A DNA stretch of 30,253 nt from Verrucomicrobiota bacterium (GCA_023457035.1 JAEWNN010000203.1:1-30253); one strand, 5' to 3'. Counted from the stretch's first letter, positions 6,957-14,082 are shown. Numbers and translations are program-made. Notes: a model not told the origin generated them from the sequence alone.

Positions 6957-8003
6957 ATGCTTTTCTCCGGAAAATCCAGCGGTTACTTCGTCGAGATCAA
7001 TGAGTATTCGAGCCTTGTGGCGCGGACCAGTTCGCTGACCGCCCCCCTGGTGATCGAAAAAGTGGAGGAGGTGCCCGGGGAGGGCTTGCCCGCCATCGGC
7101 GCGCTGTTCGACAAGGTCGCCGGCCCGCGGCGCAGCGGCACCTACCGGCATGCCGTGTGCGGCATCTCGCCGGAGCGACGCTTCATCCGCCGGGCGTCGG
7201 TCGATCCAAAACGCGCAAAGGAGACGGCCTACCTCGAGGAGATCCTCACCACCCAGTTCCGCGCCGAGCCGGAGAAGATGATCTTCGCGATCGTGTCCGC
7301 CGCGGATGGGAGCCTTATCGATCCGAACTCCTCCGCGGTGAAGGAAGTGGTTTTTTGCGGCAGCTACACCGAGGATTTTGCCCAGGCGCAGGACACCTTG
7401 CTCGCCGCGGGCATCTATCCGGAGCGGCTCGAGATCGGCTCGGCTGCCATCCTCGGTGCGATGCAGGGCGTGTTGACGACGCAGGATATCAAGACGCCGA
7501 CCTTGGTCTTGGAGATCGGTCGCGAGACGACCAACTGCTACATCGTGACCGGCACCGGCGTCGACCTGGCCCGCCCGATGCCGCATGGCATCAACTCGAT
7601 GATCCCGATCGCCCAGAAGGAGATGGGCCTGCGCGACGAGGAGGCTGCCGCCAAGCTTCTCTTCTCGAACACCTTCGATTTCACCGGCATGGGGCCGAAC
7701 CTCGTCAAACGGGTCCTCAAGGAGCTCCAGTCCTCGATCGGCTTTTTCGAAGTTCAGACCGGCCAGTCGATCGGCCAGCTCTACTGCTCGGTCCAGCCGT
7801 CGGGATTCACTTGGCTGAGCGGCACGTTGGCCAGCGCCCTCGGGGTGTCGCAGCTTTCGCTCGACCTCAAGCCGTGGCTGAGCAAGCAGGGGATCAAGTT
7901 CGCCCCCGGCGTGTGCCCCGAGGTGATTCCGAGCTCCTGGCTCGGCCTGCTCAGCCTGATGGCCAACAACCAACCTTCGCCCGCCTCCCATGAAGCCCAG
8001 TAA
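6957..8003 (+). CDS. pilM: PilM-like actin-fold type IV pilus assembly protein (divergent)
   Basis: A 348-residue cytoplasmic protein and first gene of a five-gene overlapping set ending in a secretin, the classic pilMNOPQ order. The segment LVLEIGRETTNCYIV (183-197) fits the second phosphate-binding loop of actin/FtsA-like ATPases. The C-terminal half, with SIGFFEVQTGQSIGQLYCS and the WLSGTLASALGV stretch, fits the PilM fold. The N-terminus (GKSSGYFVEINEYSSLVA) has lost the usual LGIDIGS-type signature, so nucleotide binding may differ. PilM normally forms a cytoplasmic ring holding the N-terminal tail of PilN. The ATG at 6957 has no clear ribosome-binding site. The frame overlaps pilN by 14 nt, suggesting translational coupling. 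Function is assigned largely from context plus fold motifs. Confidence 0.75.
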   Translation: MLFSGKSSGYFVEINEYSSLVARTSSLTAPLVIEKVEEVPGEGLPAIGALFDKVAGPRRSGTYRHAVCGISPERRFIRRASVDPKRAKETAYLEEILTTQFRAEPEKMIFAIVSAADGSLIDPNSSAVKEVVFCGSYTEDFAQAQDTLLAAGIYPERLEIGSAAILGAMQGVLTTQDIKTPTLVLEIGRETTNCYIVTGTGVDLARPMPHGINSMIPIAQKEMGLRDEEAAAKLLFSNTFDFTGMGPNLVKRVLKELQSSIGFFEVQTGQSIGQLYCSVQPSGFTWLSGTLASALGVSQLSLDLKPWLSKQGIKFAPGVCPEVIPSSWLGLLSLMANNQPSPASHEAQ

Positions 8004-8637
8004 ACGGCCGGCCGGCCCCGTGCTCTATTGGCACCCGAACTTCCGGGTGGCCGAAACGTTGCCCGACACCAAGGTCATCCGCACCTCGTTCCTGATCAAC
8101 GCCGCGGCCGTGGTCGTGGCGCTCGGGGTGGGGGCGCTGGTGATCCGCCAGGAGGGCGAATTGCGCGCGGTGCGCGAACAGAACGCCGAGTGGGTCGCCA
8201 CGGCGGAGCGCCACCGGGAGCGCGCCACGCAGGCGAGCGCCTTGCAGGCCCAGTTCGCCGACGGGGAGAAGAAGCTGCGCCAGATCGAGGGTTTCCTTGC
8301 GCCGCGACTGGTGGCCTCGGATTTTCTCCGGCTCATCGCCGAGACGCTGCCGCGCCTGATCGTGATTGACCTGGTCGAGTTGTACGACGAGGGCGTGCGG
8401 CTGCGCGGCACAGCCTATGGGTCCTCGGCATCGGTCCCGAAAACCTACAGCGACCAGTTGGCGGCGACCCCCGCGATCATGGAGCTGATGGAGAGCGTGC
8501 GCCTGAGCTCGCAGAACCGCGACCAGGCGGGCAACCGTTTCACCTTCGCGATCGAGCTCAAGCTCAAGGGCGGCAAACCCGCCGCCCCGGCGCCGAAACG
8601 CGCGCCCACCCCGAAACCGGAGGCTCTCAATGAGTAA
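7990..8637 (+). CDS. pilN: PilN-like inner-membrane alignment protein
   Basis: 215 residues: a cytoplasmic tail (1-30), one membrane helix (about 33-53, FLINAAAVVVALGVGALVI), a charged coiled coil (about 54-95), then a periplasmic domain with the VELYDEGVRLRGTAYG strand pair typical of PilN/GspL-like folds. The C-terminus is a Pro/Ala/Lys-rich tail. The conserved INLLP motif that docks in PilM is not recognisable; the tail has LYWHPNFRVAETLP instead, which may be its counterpart matched to the divergent PilM. The gene overlaps pilM by 14 nt and pilO by 8 nt. Identification rests on topology and position more than on sequence motifs. Confidence 0.72.
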   Translation: MKPSKRPAGPVLYWHPNFRVAETLPDTKVIRTSFLINAAAVVVALGVGALVIRQEGELRAVREQNAEWVATAERHRERATQASALQAQFADGEKKLRQIEGFLAPRLVASDFLRLIAETLPRLIVIDLVELYDEGVRLRGTAYGSSASVPKTYSDQLAATPAIMELMESVRLSSQNRDQAGNRFTFAIELKLKGGKPAAPAPKRAPTPKPEALNE

Positions 8638-9211
8638 GGCACCCACCAAAGCGAATTTCCTCCGGCGGTACCCGTTGGCGCTGGCCTGCGGTGGCCTCGC
8701 GCTGGTCCTGGTCGCACTTTATTTCCTGCGCAGTGGCACCCTTGGCGAGGAACGTACCCGACTCGAGCAACTGGAGGCGGACGGGAAGAAGATCGAGCGC
8801 AATGTCCGCAACTCCGCCGCGCTCGAGGAGCACCTCGCCGCCCTGAAGGCGGGCGTCGCCGGCCTCGAGGAGAAACTCACGCGCATCGACGATGTCTCGG
8901 GCAACCAGGAGTATTTCTACGGGCTCGAGTCCGCCAGCGGCGTGCGCATGTCGGTGCTGCGTCCCTTGGGCGCGCCGAAGACGGCCGCCGCCGGACAGAA
9001 CTACCAGCCGGCCGGCTTCAGCGTCGTCGTCGAGGGCGAGTACGCGCAGCTCATCGCGTTTCTCCACGCCTTGGAGACGGGGTCGCGCCTCTATCGTCTC
9101 GTCGACTTCAGTGTGCAGCGGGCCTCGGCCGGGGTCGTGGTGGAGGCCGCCGCCGGGTCCGCGCAGAAAGAGGCGCTCACGATCAACCTCCAGCTCCTAG
9201 CCGCCAAGTGA
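8630..9211 (+). CDS. pilO: PilO-like inner-membrane alignment protein
   Basis: 193 residues with a short basic N-terminus, one membrane helix (about 15-33, PLALACGGLALVLVALYFL), a coiled coil rich in Leu/Glu (about 38-85) and a periplasmic ferredoxin-like segment. The stretch GFSVVVEGEYAQLIAFLHAL is characteristic of PilO, where it reads close to vxGsYhqligFL. PilO heterodimerises with PilN in the periplasm and links to PilP and the secretin. The start overlaps the end of pilN; the stop overlaps the next start as TGATG. Confidence 0.83.
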   Translation: MSKAPTKANFLRRYPLALACGGLALVLVALYFLRSGTLGEERTRLEQLEADGKKIERNVRNSAALEEHLAALKAGVAGLEEKLTRIDDVSGNQEYFYGLESASGVRMSVLRPLGAPKTAAAGQNYQPAGFSVVVEGEYAQLIAFLHALETGSRLYRLVDFSVQRASAGVVVEAAAGSAQKEALTINLQLLAAK

Positions 9212-9675
9212 TGAAAGCCCGTCTCCTCGTCGTGTCGTTGTCGTTGCTGGCCACCCCGGCGCTGTGGGCGCAGGGCGCGGCGATCTCCACCCCGGAGTCC
9301 CGCGAGAAGGTGCTGGCCACCCTTGCGAAGATCACCGACGGCCGGGCGTCCGCCCTGGCCGCCGCCCCGGCCAAGGACCCCTTCAACCCGCCCGTCGCCG
9401 ACCTGCGCGACCTCGCGCCCAGCACCAACGGCGACGGCCCGCGCCGCAGCGACGAGGAGCTGGTGCCGCAGCTGGCCGCCCTGCTCCAGCCCACCGGCAG
9501 CATGACCCTCGGCGGCGAGCCCGTGCTGCTGTTCACCGAGCGGCGGCAAAAAATCGGTGATAAAGTCGCCGTGACGCTCGATGGTGTTGAATACGTCGTG
9601 GAGATCGTCAGCATCGCCAACAACCGCTTCCGGATCCGCTACAACGACAGAGAGGCCGAGCGAACCATCAAATGA
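9211..9675 (+). CDS. pilP: PilP-like periplasmic protein with signal peptide
   Basis: 154 residues from the ATG at 9211, which overlaps the pilO stop; an in-frame GTG at 9208 is less likely. A Sec signal peptide is clear (MKARLLVVSLSLLATPALWA, then QG). There is no lipobox cysteine, unlike many PilP proteins, so it may be soluble in the periplasm. A disordered Pro/Ala segment is followed by a small beta domain (about 105-150: GEPVLLFTERRQKIGDKVAV, then VEYVVEIVSI). That domain fits the PilP/GspC-type domain that contacts the secretin. Position between pilO and pilQ supports the call; sequence similarity to PilP is weak by eye. Its stop overlaps the pilQ ATG (ATGA). Confidence 0.65.
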   Translation: MKARLLVVSLSLLATPALWAQGAAISTPESREKVLATLAKITDGRASALAAAPAKDPFNPPVADLRDLAPSTNGDGPRRSDEELVPQLAALLQPTGSMTLGGEPVLLFTERRQKIGDKVAVTLDGVEYVVEIVSIANNRFRIRYNDREAERTIK

Positions 9676-11261
9676 TTCTCCGTATGAAACGAACCAAACT
9701 GCTTGTCTTAGCTGCCGCGTCCGCCCTTGCGCTACCCCTACAGGCGCAGAGCGACACGCCCGCCCCTGCCGCGCCCGCCGCGACGCCTTCCACCGTCTCG
9801 CTGGGCGAGAAGAAGGACCTCATCTCCGTCGACTTCCCGAACGAGGAGATTCGCACCATCCTGCGCAACGTGGCCGACATGTTCGAGCTCAACCTCGTCG
9901 TGCCGGAAACGCTCCAGGGCCGCACCTCCATCAAGCTGCGCAACGTCACCTGGCGGCAGATCTTCCGCGAGGTGCTCGAGCCGGTCGGCTACACCTACAT
10001 GGAGGATGAGAACATCATCCGCGTGGTCAGCCGCGACCAGCTCGCGCAGGAGCCCACCGTCACCGAGGTCTACATCCTCAACTACGCCGAGGCCTCCAAG
10101 ATCCTCCCCACCGTCTCCTCGATGGTCGAAACCGGGGAGCCCGTGAAGGGCAAGATCCAGATCGACCAGCGCAACAACGCCCTCGTCATCACCGAGCGGC
10201 CGTCGCGCCTGGAGAAGATCAAGCCGATCATCGCCAAGCTCGATGTCGCGACCGCCCAGGTCATGATCGAGTCGAAGTTCATCGAGGTGACCAACAACGA
10301 TGGCAGCGACATCGGCGTGAACTGGTCCTCGCTGAAGAACCTCAAGGTCGCCCAGAGCGAGACCAAGTGGCAGACGGCGACGTTGTCGGATATCGGCAAG
10401 AGCGAACCGACGAAGTACCAGATGACCACCCCGACCACCGCCAACCCGACCCGGAGCGACTACGTCCTGGATTCGTTTGGCAATCGTATTGTCGATACTG
10501 CCGGCACAGTTACCCCGGACAAGTACGAGGCCCCGGGGATCAACACGCGCGACTGGAAGAACAACCTGCAGTCGCTGTTCAACTCGCCGTCGCTCATCAC
10601 CTCCACGTTCTCGATCTCGGAGTTCGGCGCGGTGCTCTCGCTCTACGAGTCCCAGAACAACGTGCGGCTCGTCTCGAACCCGACGGTGGTCACGCTCAAC
10701 AACATCGAGGCGTCGATCAACATCGGTGAGGAATACCCGATCCCGAACTACACGTACAATCAGGAGCAGGGCAGTTTCGAGATCAGCGGCTTCACCTACA
10801 AGCCGATCGGCATCAACCTGAAGGTCACCCCGCAGATCAACAACGCCGGGTTCATCAAGATGAACATCCTGCCCGAGGTCAGCAGCCGGGCCGGCGAAGT
10901 CGCCTTCGGTGGCGCCTCCGGTGCCGCGATTCCGATCATCGCCACTCGCAAGGCGGTCACGCAGGTCTCGCTCAAAAACGGCCACACGCTGGGCATCGGC
11001 GGTCTGATCGAGAACCAGAAGAGCAAGGGCAACAGCAAGGTTCCGGTGATCGGCGAGATCCCGGTGCTCGGTTCGCTCTTCAAGTCCAAGAGCGAGCAGT
11101 TGAAGACCCGCAATCTGGTCATCTTCATCACGGCCAAGACGCTCGACAACGCCGAGCCGAAGGTCGACGAGGTGTTCAGCGCGGATCTCATCAAGGGTGC
11201 CGAGGTCGAGAAGTCGGACCTCCCGGGCGCGCGTGAGTCCATCCCGGCGCTCAGCAACTGA
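9672..11261 (+). CDS. pilQ: PilQ secretin, outer-membrane type IV pilus channel
   Basis: 529 residues. The order is a signal peptide (about 1-26, ending LQAQS), a Pro/Ala linker, an N0/STN-like domain (51-120), an N1 domain (131-191, TEVYILNYAEASKILPTV, then NALVITERP), and the secretin domain (195 to about 510). Secretin hallmarks are VMIESKFIEV, VRLVSNPTVVTLNN, LKVTPQIN, GHTLGIGGLIENQ, VPVIGEIPVLGSLFKS and NLVIFITAKTL. It is short compared with PilQ of proteobacteria (about 700 residues) and lacks the N-terminal AMIN peptidoglycan-binding domains. Residues near 255-285 form a lower-GC variable insert. The ATG at 9672 overlaps the preceding stop; the ATG at 9684 is an alternative that keeps the signal peptide. 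A strong terminator follows. Confidence 0.93.
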   Translation: MILRMKRTKLLVLAAASALALPLQAQSDTPAPAAPAATPSTVSLGEKKDLISVDFPNEEIRTILRNVADMFELNLVVPETLQGRTSIKLRNVTWRQIFREVLEPVGYTYMEDENIIRVVSRDQLAQEPTVTEVYILNYAEASKILPTVSSMVETGEPVKGKIQIDQRNNALVITERPSRLEKIKPIIAKLDVATAQVMIESKFIEVTNNDGSDIGVNWSSLKNLKVAQSETKWQTATLSDIGKSEPTKYQMTTPTTANPTRSDYVLDSFGNRIVDTAGTVTPDKYEAPGINTRDWKNNLQSLFNSPSLITSTFSISEFGAVLSLYESQNNVRLVSNPTVVTLNNIEASINIGEEYPIPNYTYNQEQGSFEISGFTYKPIGINLKVTPQINNAGFIKMNILPEVSSRAGEVAFGGASGAAIPIIATRKAVTQVSLKNGHTLGIGGLIENQKSKGNSKVPVIGEIPVLGSLFKSKSEQLKTRNLVIFITAKTLDNAEPKVDEVFSADLIKGAEVEKSDLPGARESIPALSN

Positions 11262-11300
11262 GCCGCTCCGGCCCAAGAACAACGCTCAATCCGTTTCCAA

Positions 11301-11328
11301 AGCCCCGGCCCGCGCCGGGGCTTTTTTG
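11301..11328 (+). terminator. Rho-independent terminator of the pil operon
   Basis: Perfect 9-bp stem AGCCCCGGC (11301-11309) with GCCGGGGCT (11314-11322), a 4-nt loop and six T residues, 40 nt after the pilQ stop. Confidence 0.95.
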
Positions 11329-11334
11329 TGCCCG

Positions 11335-11820
11335 CGTAAAGGGCTTCGCGCCGCGCGGCTCGACCGTAGCGAAGCGCGTGAGCGCTTCGATCCGTGCAGA
11401 AACGGAGAGGTTAACCACAGATGCACACAGATGAACGCCGATCCGGATGGCAGTGGACGGTGGGCAGTGGACGGTAGTCGGTGGTCGGTGATCGGTTTGG
11501 CCGTAGCGATGCGCGTGAGCGCATCGCTGGCCGGGTCCTCCAATCCATGGCCACAAAAAGGCCCGAGAAGGCACAAAGATGGAGCATTGTTTTCGTGGGG
11601 CTTCGTGTCTCTTGCAGGCGCTTCCTTCTCCGTTGTCCGCTCTCCGCGCGCTCTGCGTCTCCGCGTGAGAAGCCGGTTGCCGGTGAGCAGCGGCTGGTTG
11701 CCGGTGTGCCGGAGTAACCTCGCGCCCGCTCTTTGGCCGCGCTGAGCGACAGCCAAAGAGCTCACGCCGCCACGCTCGCTACGTTTCGATCCGACGGAAA
11801 CTCGATGGAGGGCGGGGCTC
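11335..11820. repeat. Intergenic repeat mosaic downstream of pilQ
   Basis: No gene is supported. Contents in order: a REP-like unit with GTAG 11366-11369 and hairpin CGAAGCGCGTGAGCGCTTCG (11370-11389); a CACAGATG-type 10-bp periodic unit (11411-11450); a GGTGGACGGT-type tandem tract (11451-11500); a REP-like unit with GTAG 11503-11506 and perfect hairpin 11507-11526; the CCAATCCATGGCCAC block and the TTTTCGTGGGGCTTCGTG block (11540-11612); a CTCTGCGTCTCCGCGTGAG unit (about 11651-11669); and a perfect 10-bp stem GCTCTTTGGC/GCCAAAGAGC (11728-11737 with 11752-11761). Block order parallels the mosaic behind addA. Confidence 0.8.
11781..11795 (+). repeat. 15-bp direct repeat, left of vapBC module 1
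   Basis: ACGTTTCGATCCGAC recurs exactly at 12545-12559, on the other side of the module. Confidence 0.7.
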
Positions 11821-11854
11821 TTGACGGGGCGGGGCGTGCCACTACGATGTAGTG
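11821..11854 (+). promoter_or_regulatory. Promoter and operator-like inverted repeat of vapBC module 1
   Basis: TTGACG (11821-11826), a 16-bp spacer and TACGAT (11843-11848) form a plausible sigma-70 promoter. The perfect inverted repeat CACTAC-GAT-GTAGTG (11840-11854) covers the -10 box and ends one base before the ATG at 11856. Transcription would begin near that ATG, giving a leaderless message unless the ATG at 11880 is used. The repeat is well placed for autorepression by the antitoxin or the complex. Confidence 0.55.
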
Positions 11855-11855
11855 C

Positions 11856-12104
11856 ATGAGCACACGGACGACGAAGACCATGCAGCCGACCTCGTTTCGG
11901 TTGCCCGTGAAGGTTCTGGCGAAGGCGAAAAAACGCGCCCGCGTGTCCGGCGCCAGCTTGGCGGAGGTCGTCACGGCCTCGCTCGAGAAATACTCCAGCG
12001 GCGGTTTCCGGCTCGGGGCCTGCGATCACCTGAAGCTGAAAACCAGCCCGTTCCCGGCCGGACATTCCCCGATTCCTCTGCAGGAGTGGGGGCTGGGCGA
12101 GTGA
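11856..12104 (+). CDS. VapB-like antitoxin, probable ribbon-helix-helix
   Basis: 82 residues from the ATG at 11856, or 74 from the ATG at 11880. The segment TSFRLPVKVLAKAKKRARVS followed by ASLAEVVTASLEKYSSG fits a ribbon-helix-helix DNA-binding domain: a short beta strand and two helices. The remaining 35 residues are Pro/Gly-rich and would be the toxin-wrapping tail. Its stop overlaps the start of the PIN-domain gene (GTGA), the usual coupling of a type II antitoxin with its toxin. The operator-like palindrome at the start codon fits autoregulation. I infer function from size, fold pattern and context. Confidence 0.72.
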   Translation: MSTRTTKTMQPTSFRLPVKVLAKAKKRARVSGASLAEVVTASLEKYSSGGFRLGACDHLKLKTSPFPAGHSPIPLQEWGLGE

Positions 12105-12523
12105 AGTATCTGGCCGACACCCACATCTGGCACCGGGCGATCTTCTCGGCCGAGTTGGCGCGCCGCCCGCTGTCGGAGGCCGTTTTGGCCGTCTGGCGGG
12201 ACGAGCCGGACGAAATTGCGCTTTGCGACATCTCGCTCCTCGAACTGTCGAGGCACCTTCGCGACGATGGGAACCCGGCGGATGTCTGCATGGCGGCGCT
12301 CAGTCAGGCGGTGCGTGGGCTGGAGGTGTTGGCGATCGACCCACAGACCGCGGTGCGCTCGGTCGCGCTGGATTGGCCCAGAAAGAAGGGGGAACGCCAA
12401 CATCTCGATCCGGCGGATCGGTTGATCGTCGCGACGGCCTTGGCCCACGGGCTCGCGCTGCTGAGCGAGGATGAAGAGATCATTCACTGTGCGCCGAAGT
12501 GGGGCCTCACGGTGATCTCGTGA
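12101..12523 (+). CDS. VapC-like PIN-domain ribonuclease toxin (module 1)
   Basis: 140 residues from GTG 12101. PIN-domain acidic residues are in place: Asp6 in YLADTHIW, Glu48 in LLELSRH, Asp106 in DPADRLIVATAL and Asp124 in LLSEDEEI. VapC toxins are magnesium-dependent ribonucleases that cleave tRNA or rRNA and are neutralised by the co-encoded antitoxin. The frame is open upstream to 11852, but that part overlaps the antitoxin gene in another frame. The GTG overlapping the antitoxin stop gives the LADT motif its usual position at the N-terminus. The sequence is not close to module 2, so the two are not recent duplicates. Confidence 0.85.
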   Translation: MKYLADTHIWHRAIFSAELARRPLSEAVLAVWRDEPDEIALCDISLLELSRHLRDDGNPADVCMAALSQAVRGLEVLAIDPQTAVRSVALDWPRKKGERQHLDPADRLIVATALAHGLALLSEDEEIIHCAPKWGLTVIS

Positions 12524-12544
12524 TGCCCTGCTCGCTTCTTCGCC

Positions 12545-12559
12545 ACGTTTCGATCCGAC
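12545..12559 (+). repeat. 15-bp direct repeat, right of vapBC module 1
   Basis: Exact copy of 11781-11795 (ACGTTTCGATCCGAC), 22 nt after the toxin stop codon. Confidence 0.7.
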
Positions 12560-12704
12560 AATCGGCGGACGACAGAAGATAACGAGGGGAACCAAGGTCG
12601 ACCCGGATGGCGGAGTGACAGGTGCCCCACCTGCGGTTCCGCTCCTCCGCGCTCTCTGCGTCTCCGCGTGAGGAATCGGTTGCCGGTGGACCGTGGACGG
12701 TAGA

Positions 12705-12737
12705 CGGTTGCCTGTAGCTGGTGACCGAAACCCCGAA
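12705..12737 (+). repeat. 33-bp direct repeat, left of vapBC module 2
   Basis: Identical to 13592-13624. Looser similarity continues for about 65 nt beyond the exact match, including GGTTCGAACCGGG and CGTCCATC-CGTTCATCAG units. The two copies flank the minus-strand vapBC pair. Confidence 0.88.
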
Positions 12738-12874
12738 CCTCATGCTCGCCACGGTTCGAACCGGGCAGGCTCCGCATCAGCGTCCATCAGCGTTCATCAG
12801 CGGTTCCACTCCTCTGCATCTCCTCGTGAGAACGGATCGATCGCCGTGGCGGAAACCCGCCACGGGTTTCGAGA

Positions 12875-13291
12875 CTACGCCTCCCAGTTCTCGACTCGCA
12901 GACCTGCCACACGCGTGAACTCGTCCATGTTGCGGCTGACGACGATCGCATCGAGGCAGAGCGCGTGGGCTGCAATGATCGTGTCGCGGTCGCCGATCTT
13001 GACTCCCTGCGCCTCGAGCGTGTCACGCACCAAGGCGTAGGCTTCCGGGAAACCGGGGCCGATGGGGTCGATCTCGAAGAGAGACTTGAGGAGGCCGACC
13101 TTCTCGACGAAGCGGGTGGTGCCAAGTGTACGCTGTGCTTTGCGCGCCCCGAATTCCAGTTCGGCGAGTACCATGGCCGAGAGCCGCAATTCGCCCACCG
13201 ACATGGCGGCCTTCATCTTCGAGGTCAGACCGGCGTGCTGGCCGCGGAGAAAGCCCGAGAAGGCGTTCGTGTCGGGCAGGTAGGTCCTCAT
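12875..13291 (-). CDS. vapC: VapC PIN-domain ribonuclease toxin (module 2)
   Basis: 138 residues with a textbook VapC pattern: YLPDTNAFSGFLRG (Asp7), SAMVLAELEFGARK (Glu44), GDRDTIIAAHAL (Asp103) and VVSRNMDEFTRVAGLRVENW at the C-terminus. This is the subgroup often annotated as tRNA(fMet)-specific endonuclease, which cleaves initiator tRNA in the anticodon loop in enterobacteria; that substrate is family knowledge and is not shown here. The ATG overlaps the antitoxin stop by 4 nt (ATGA). No T-rich terminator follows; two alternative hairpins lie at 12844-12870. Confidence 0.92.
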   Translation of the reverse strand: MRTYLPDTNAFSGFLRGQHAGLTSKMKAAMSVGELRLSAMVLAELEFGARKAQRTLGTTRFVEKVGLLKSLFEIDPIGPGFPEAYALVRDTLEAQGVKIGDRDTIIAAHALCLDAIVVSRNMDEFTRVAGLRVENWEA

Positions 13292-13521
13292 CCAAGGTCC
13301 CGGGCCGCGTTGGGGGCTTCGTTGGCAGCGAGGGAGGGAAAGTCGGGGCAGGAACCCGCCAACTCGGCGAATAGACCGGTTCGCCGGGCGAGATCATCCG
13401 GATCGGAGATCAGCAAGCCTTGCGGGACACGCTCGATCTTGACGGTTTTCGAGCGGAGCCGAAACGGCCTGGGGAGGCGCACGGCTTGGGAGTTGCCGGA
13501 CTGGAAGACCTGCGTGTGCAT
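13288..13521 (-). CDS. vapB: VapB antitoxin, AbrB/MazE (SpoVT) type
   Basis: 77 residues. The N-terminus MHTQVFQSGNSQAVRLPRPF is the swapped-hairpin AbrB-like DNA-binding motif of VapB antitoxins (typically KvFxnGnSQAVRiP). The C-terminal half (DDLARRTGLFAELAGSCPDF) would mask the toxin. It is translationally coupled to vapC. The start ATG is at 13521 on the minus strand, with no ribosome-binding site upstream but a promoter whose predicted transcription start nearly coincides with the ATG. Confidence 0.9.
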   Translation of the reverse strand: MHTQVFQSGNSQAVRLPRPFRLRSKTVKIERVPQGLLISDPDDLARRTGLFAELAGSCPDFPSLAANEAPNAARDLG

Positions 13522-13527
13522 GCGGCG

Positions 13528-13555
13528 TATCTACGGTAGTTACTGCAAGAGTCAA
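13528..13555 (-). promoter_or_regulatory. Promoter of vapBC module 2, nearly leaderless
   Basis: On the minus strand TTGACT (13555-13550), a 16-bp spacer and TAGATA (13533-13528) lie 6 nt before the ATG at 13521. The transcript would start at or within a few bases of the start codon. A small inverted repeat, CTAC-G-GTAG (13531-13539), overlaps the -10 box and could be the AbrB-type operator. Confidence 0.5.
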
Positions 13556-13559
13556 CTTG

Positions 13560-13910
13560 CGGACTACGAGCGGGTAGCGGTGGGCAGTTGCCGGTTGCCT
13601 GTAGCTGGTGACCGAAACCCCGAATCTCGCGCCTCCCTGGTTCGAACCGGGATGGCTTCGTATCGGCGTCCATCGGCGTTCATCAGCCGAAGGTTCTTCC
13701 GGAGGGGAGAACGGATCTTCCGCTCCGCGTCTCTGCGTCTCCGCGTGAGGAAGGATCGGGAATTGGTCCGATCCCGGAAGCTCTGGAACTCACGAACTCA
13801 AGAAACCGAGCCACGGAGAGGTTAACCACAGATGCTCACAGATGAACACCGATCCGGTGGGGGCCGTGGACAGTGGACGGAGGGCAGCGACTGAGACCTG
13901 AACCTCGCGC
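13560..13910. repeat. Repeat mosaic upstream of vapBC module 2
   Basis: No gene is supported. It contains the right copy of the 33-bp direct repeat (13592-13624), a GGTTCGAACCGGG palindrome unit, CGTCCATCGGCGTTCATCAG (about 13667-13686), a 28-nt GCCGAAGGTTCTTCCG...GAGAACG element (13686-13713) that recurs at 18470-18497, a CTCTGCGTCTCCGCGTGAG unit (13730-13748), a TTAACCACAGATG periodic unit (13822-13860), and a GTGGACAGTGGACGG tract. The stretch 13911-14082 is unique-looking sequence upstream of the first pilin, with no clear promoter. Confidence 0.75.
13592..13624 (+). repeat. 33-bp direct repeat, right of vapBC module 2
   Basis: Exact copy of 12705-12737, lying 71 bp upstream of the vapB start. 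Confidence 0.88.
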
Positions 13911-14082
13911 CGTTGCGTGAGGATGGCTCGGGCTTCCTTCCCTTTGTTGCCTTCTGTGGGCTCTTCTGCGCTCGGCCGGTTTTACGAAAGACTGCCGGCC
14001 CGTGGTTTGCCAGCCCGGGGCGGTTGCGCCACACTCCCCCCTGTTTCGTTCTCTTCCCCAAACCTCCTCATACCCGCATATT

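Larger units (their letters stand above)
12524..12874. repeat. Repeat mosaic between the two toxin-antitoxin modules
   Basis: No gene is supported. It holds the second ACGTTTCGATCCGAC copy (12545-12559), a CTCTGCGTCTCCGCGTGAG unit (12654-12672), a GGTTGCCGGTGGACCG-type tract (12679-12710), the left copy of a 33-bp direct repeat (12705-12737), a 12-bp perfect palindrome CGGTTCGAACCG (about 12752-12763), CAGCGTCCATCAGCGTTCATC-like 10-bp periodic units (about 12777-12802), and a hairpin block. That block, 12844-12870, can fold as CCGTGGCGG/CCGCCACGG or, alternatively, GAAACCCG/CGGGTTTC, just beyond the stop of the minus-strand vapC. Confidence 0.75.

Noticed and set aside
12750..12766. GGTTCGAACC resembling a tRNA T-arm, also at about 13639-13650
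   Set aside because: No acceptor stem, D-arm or anticodon arm can be built around either copy. It is a palindrome within the repeat family.
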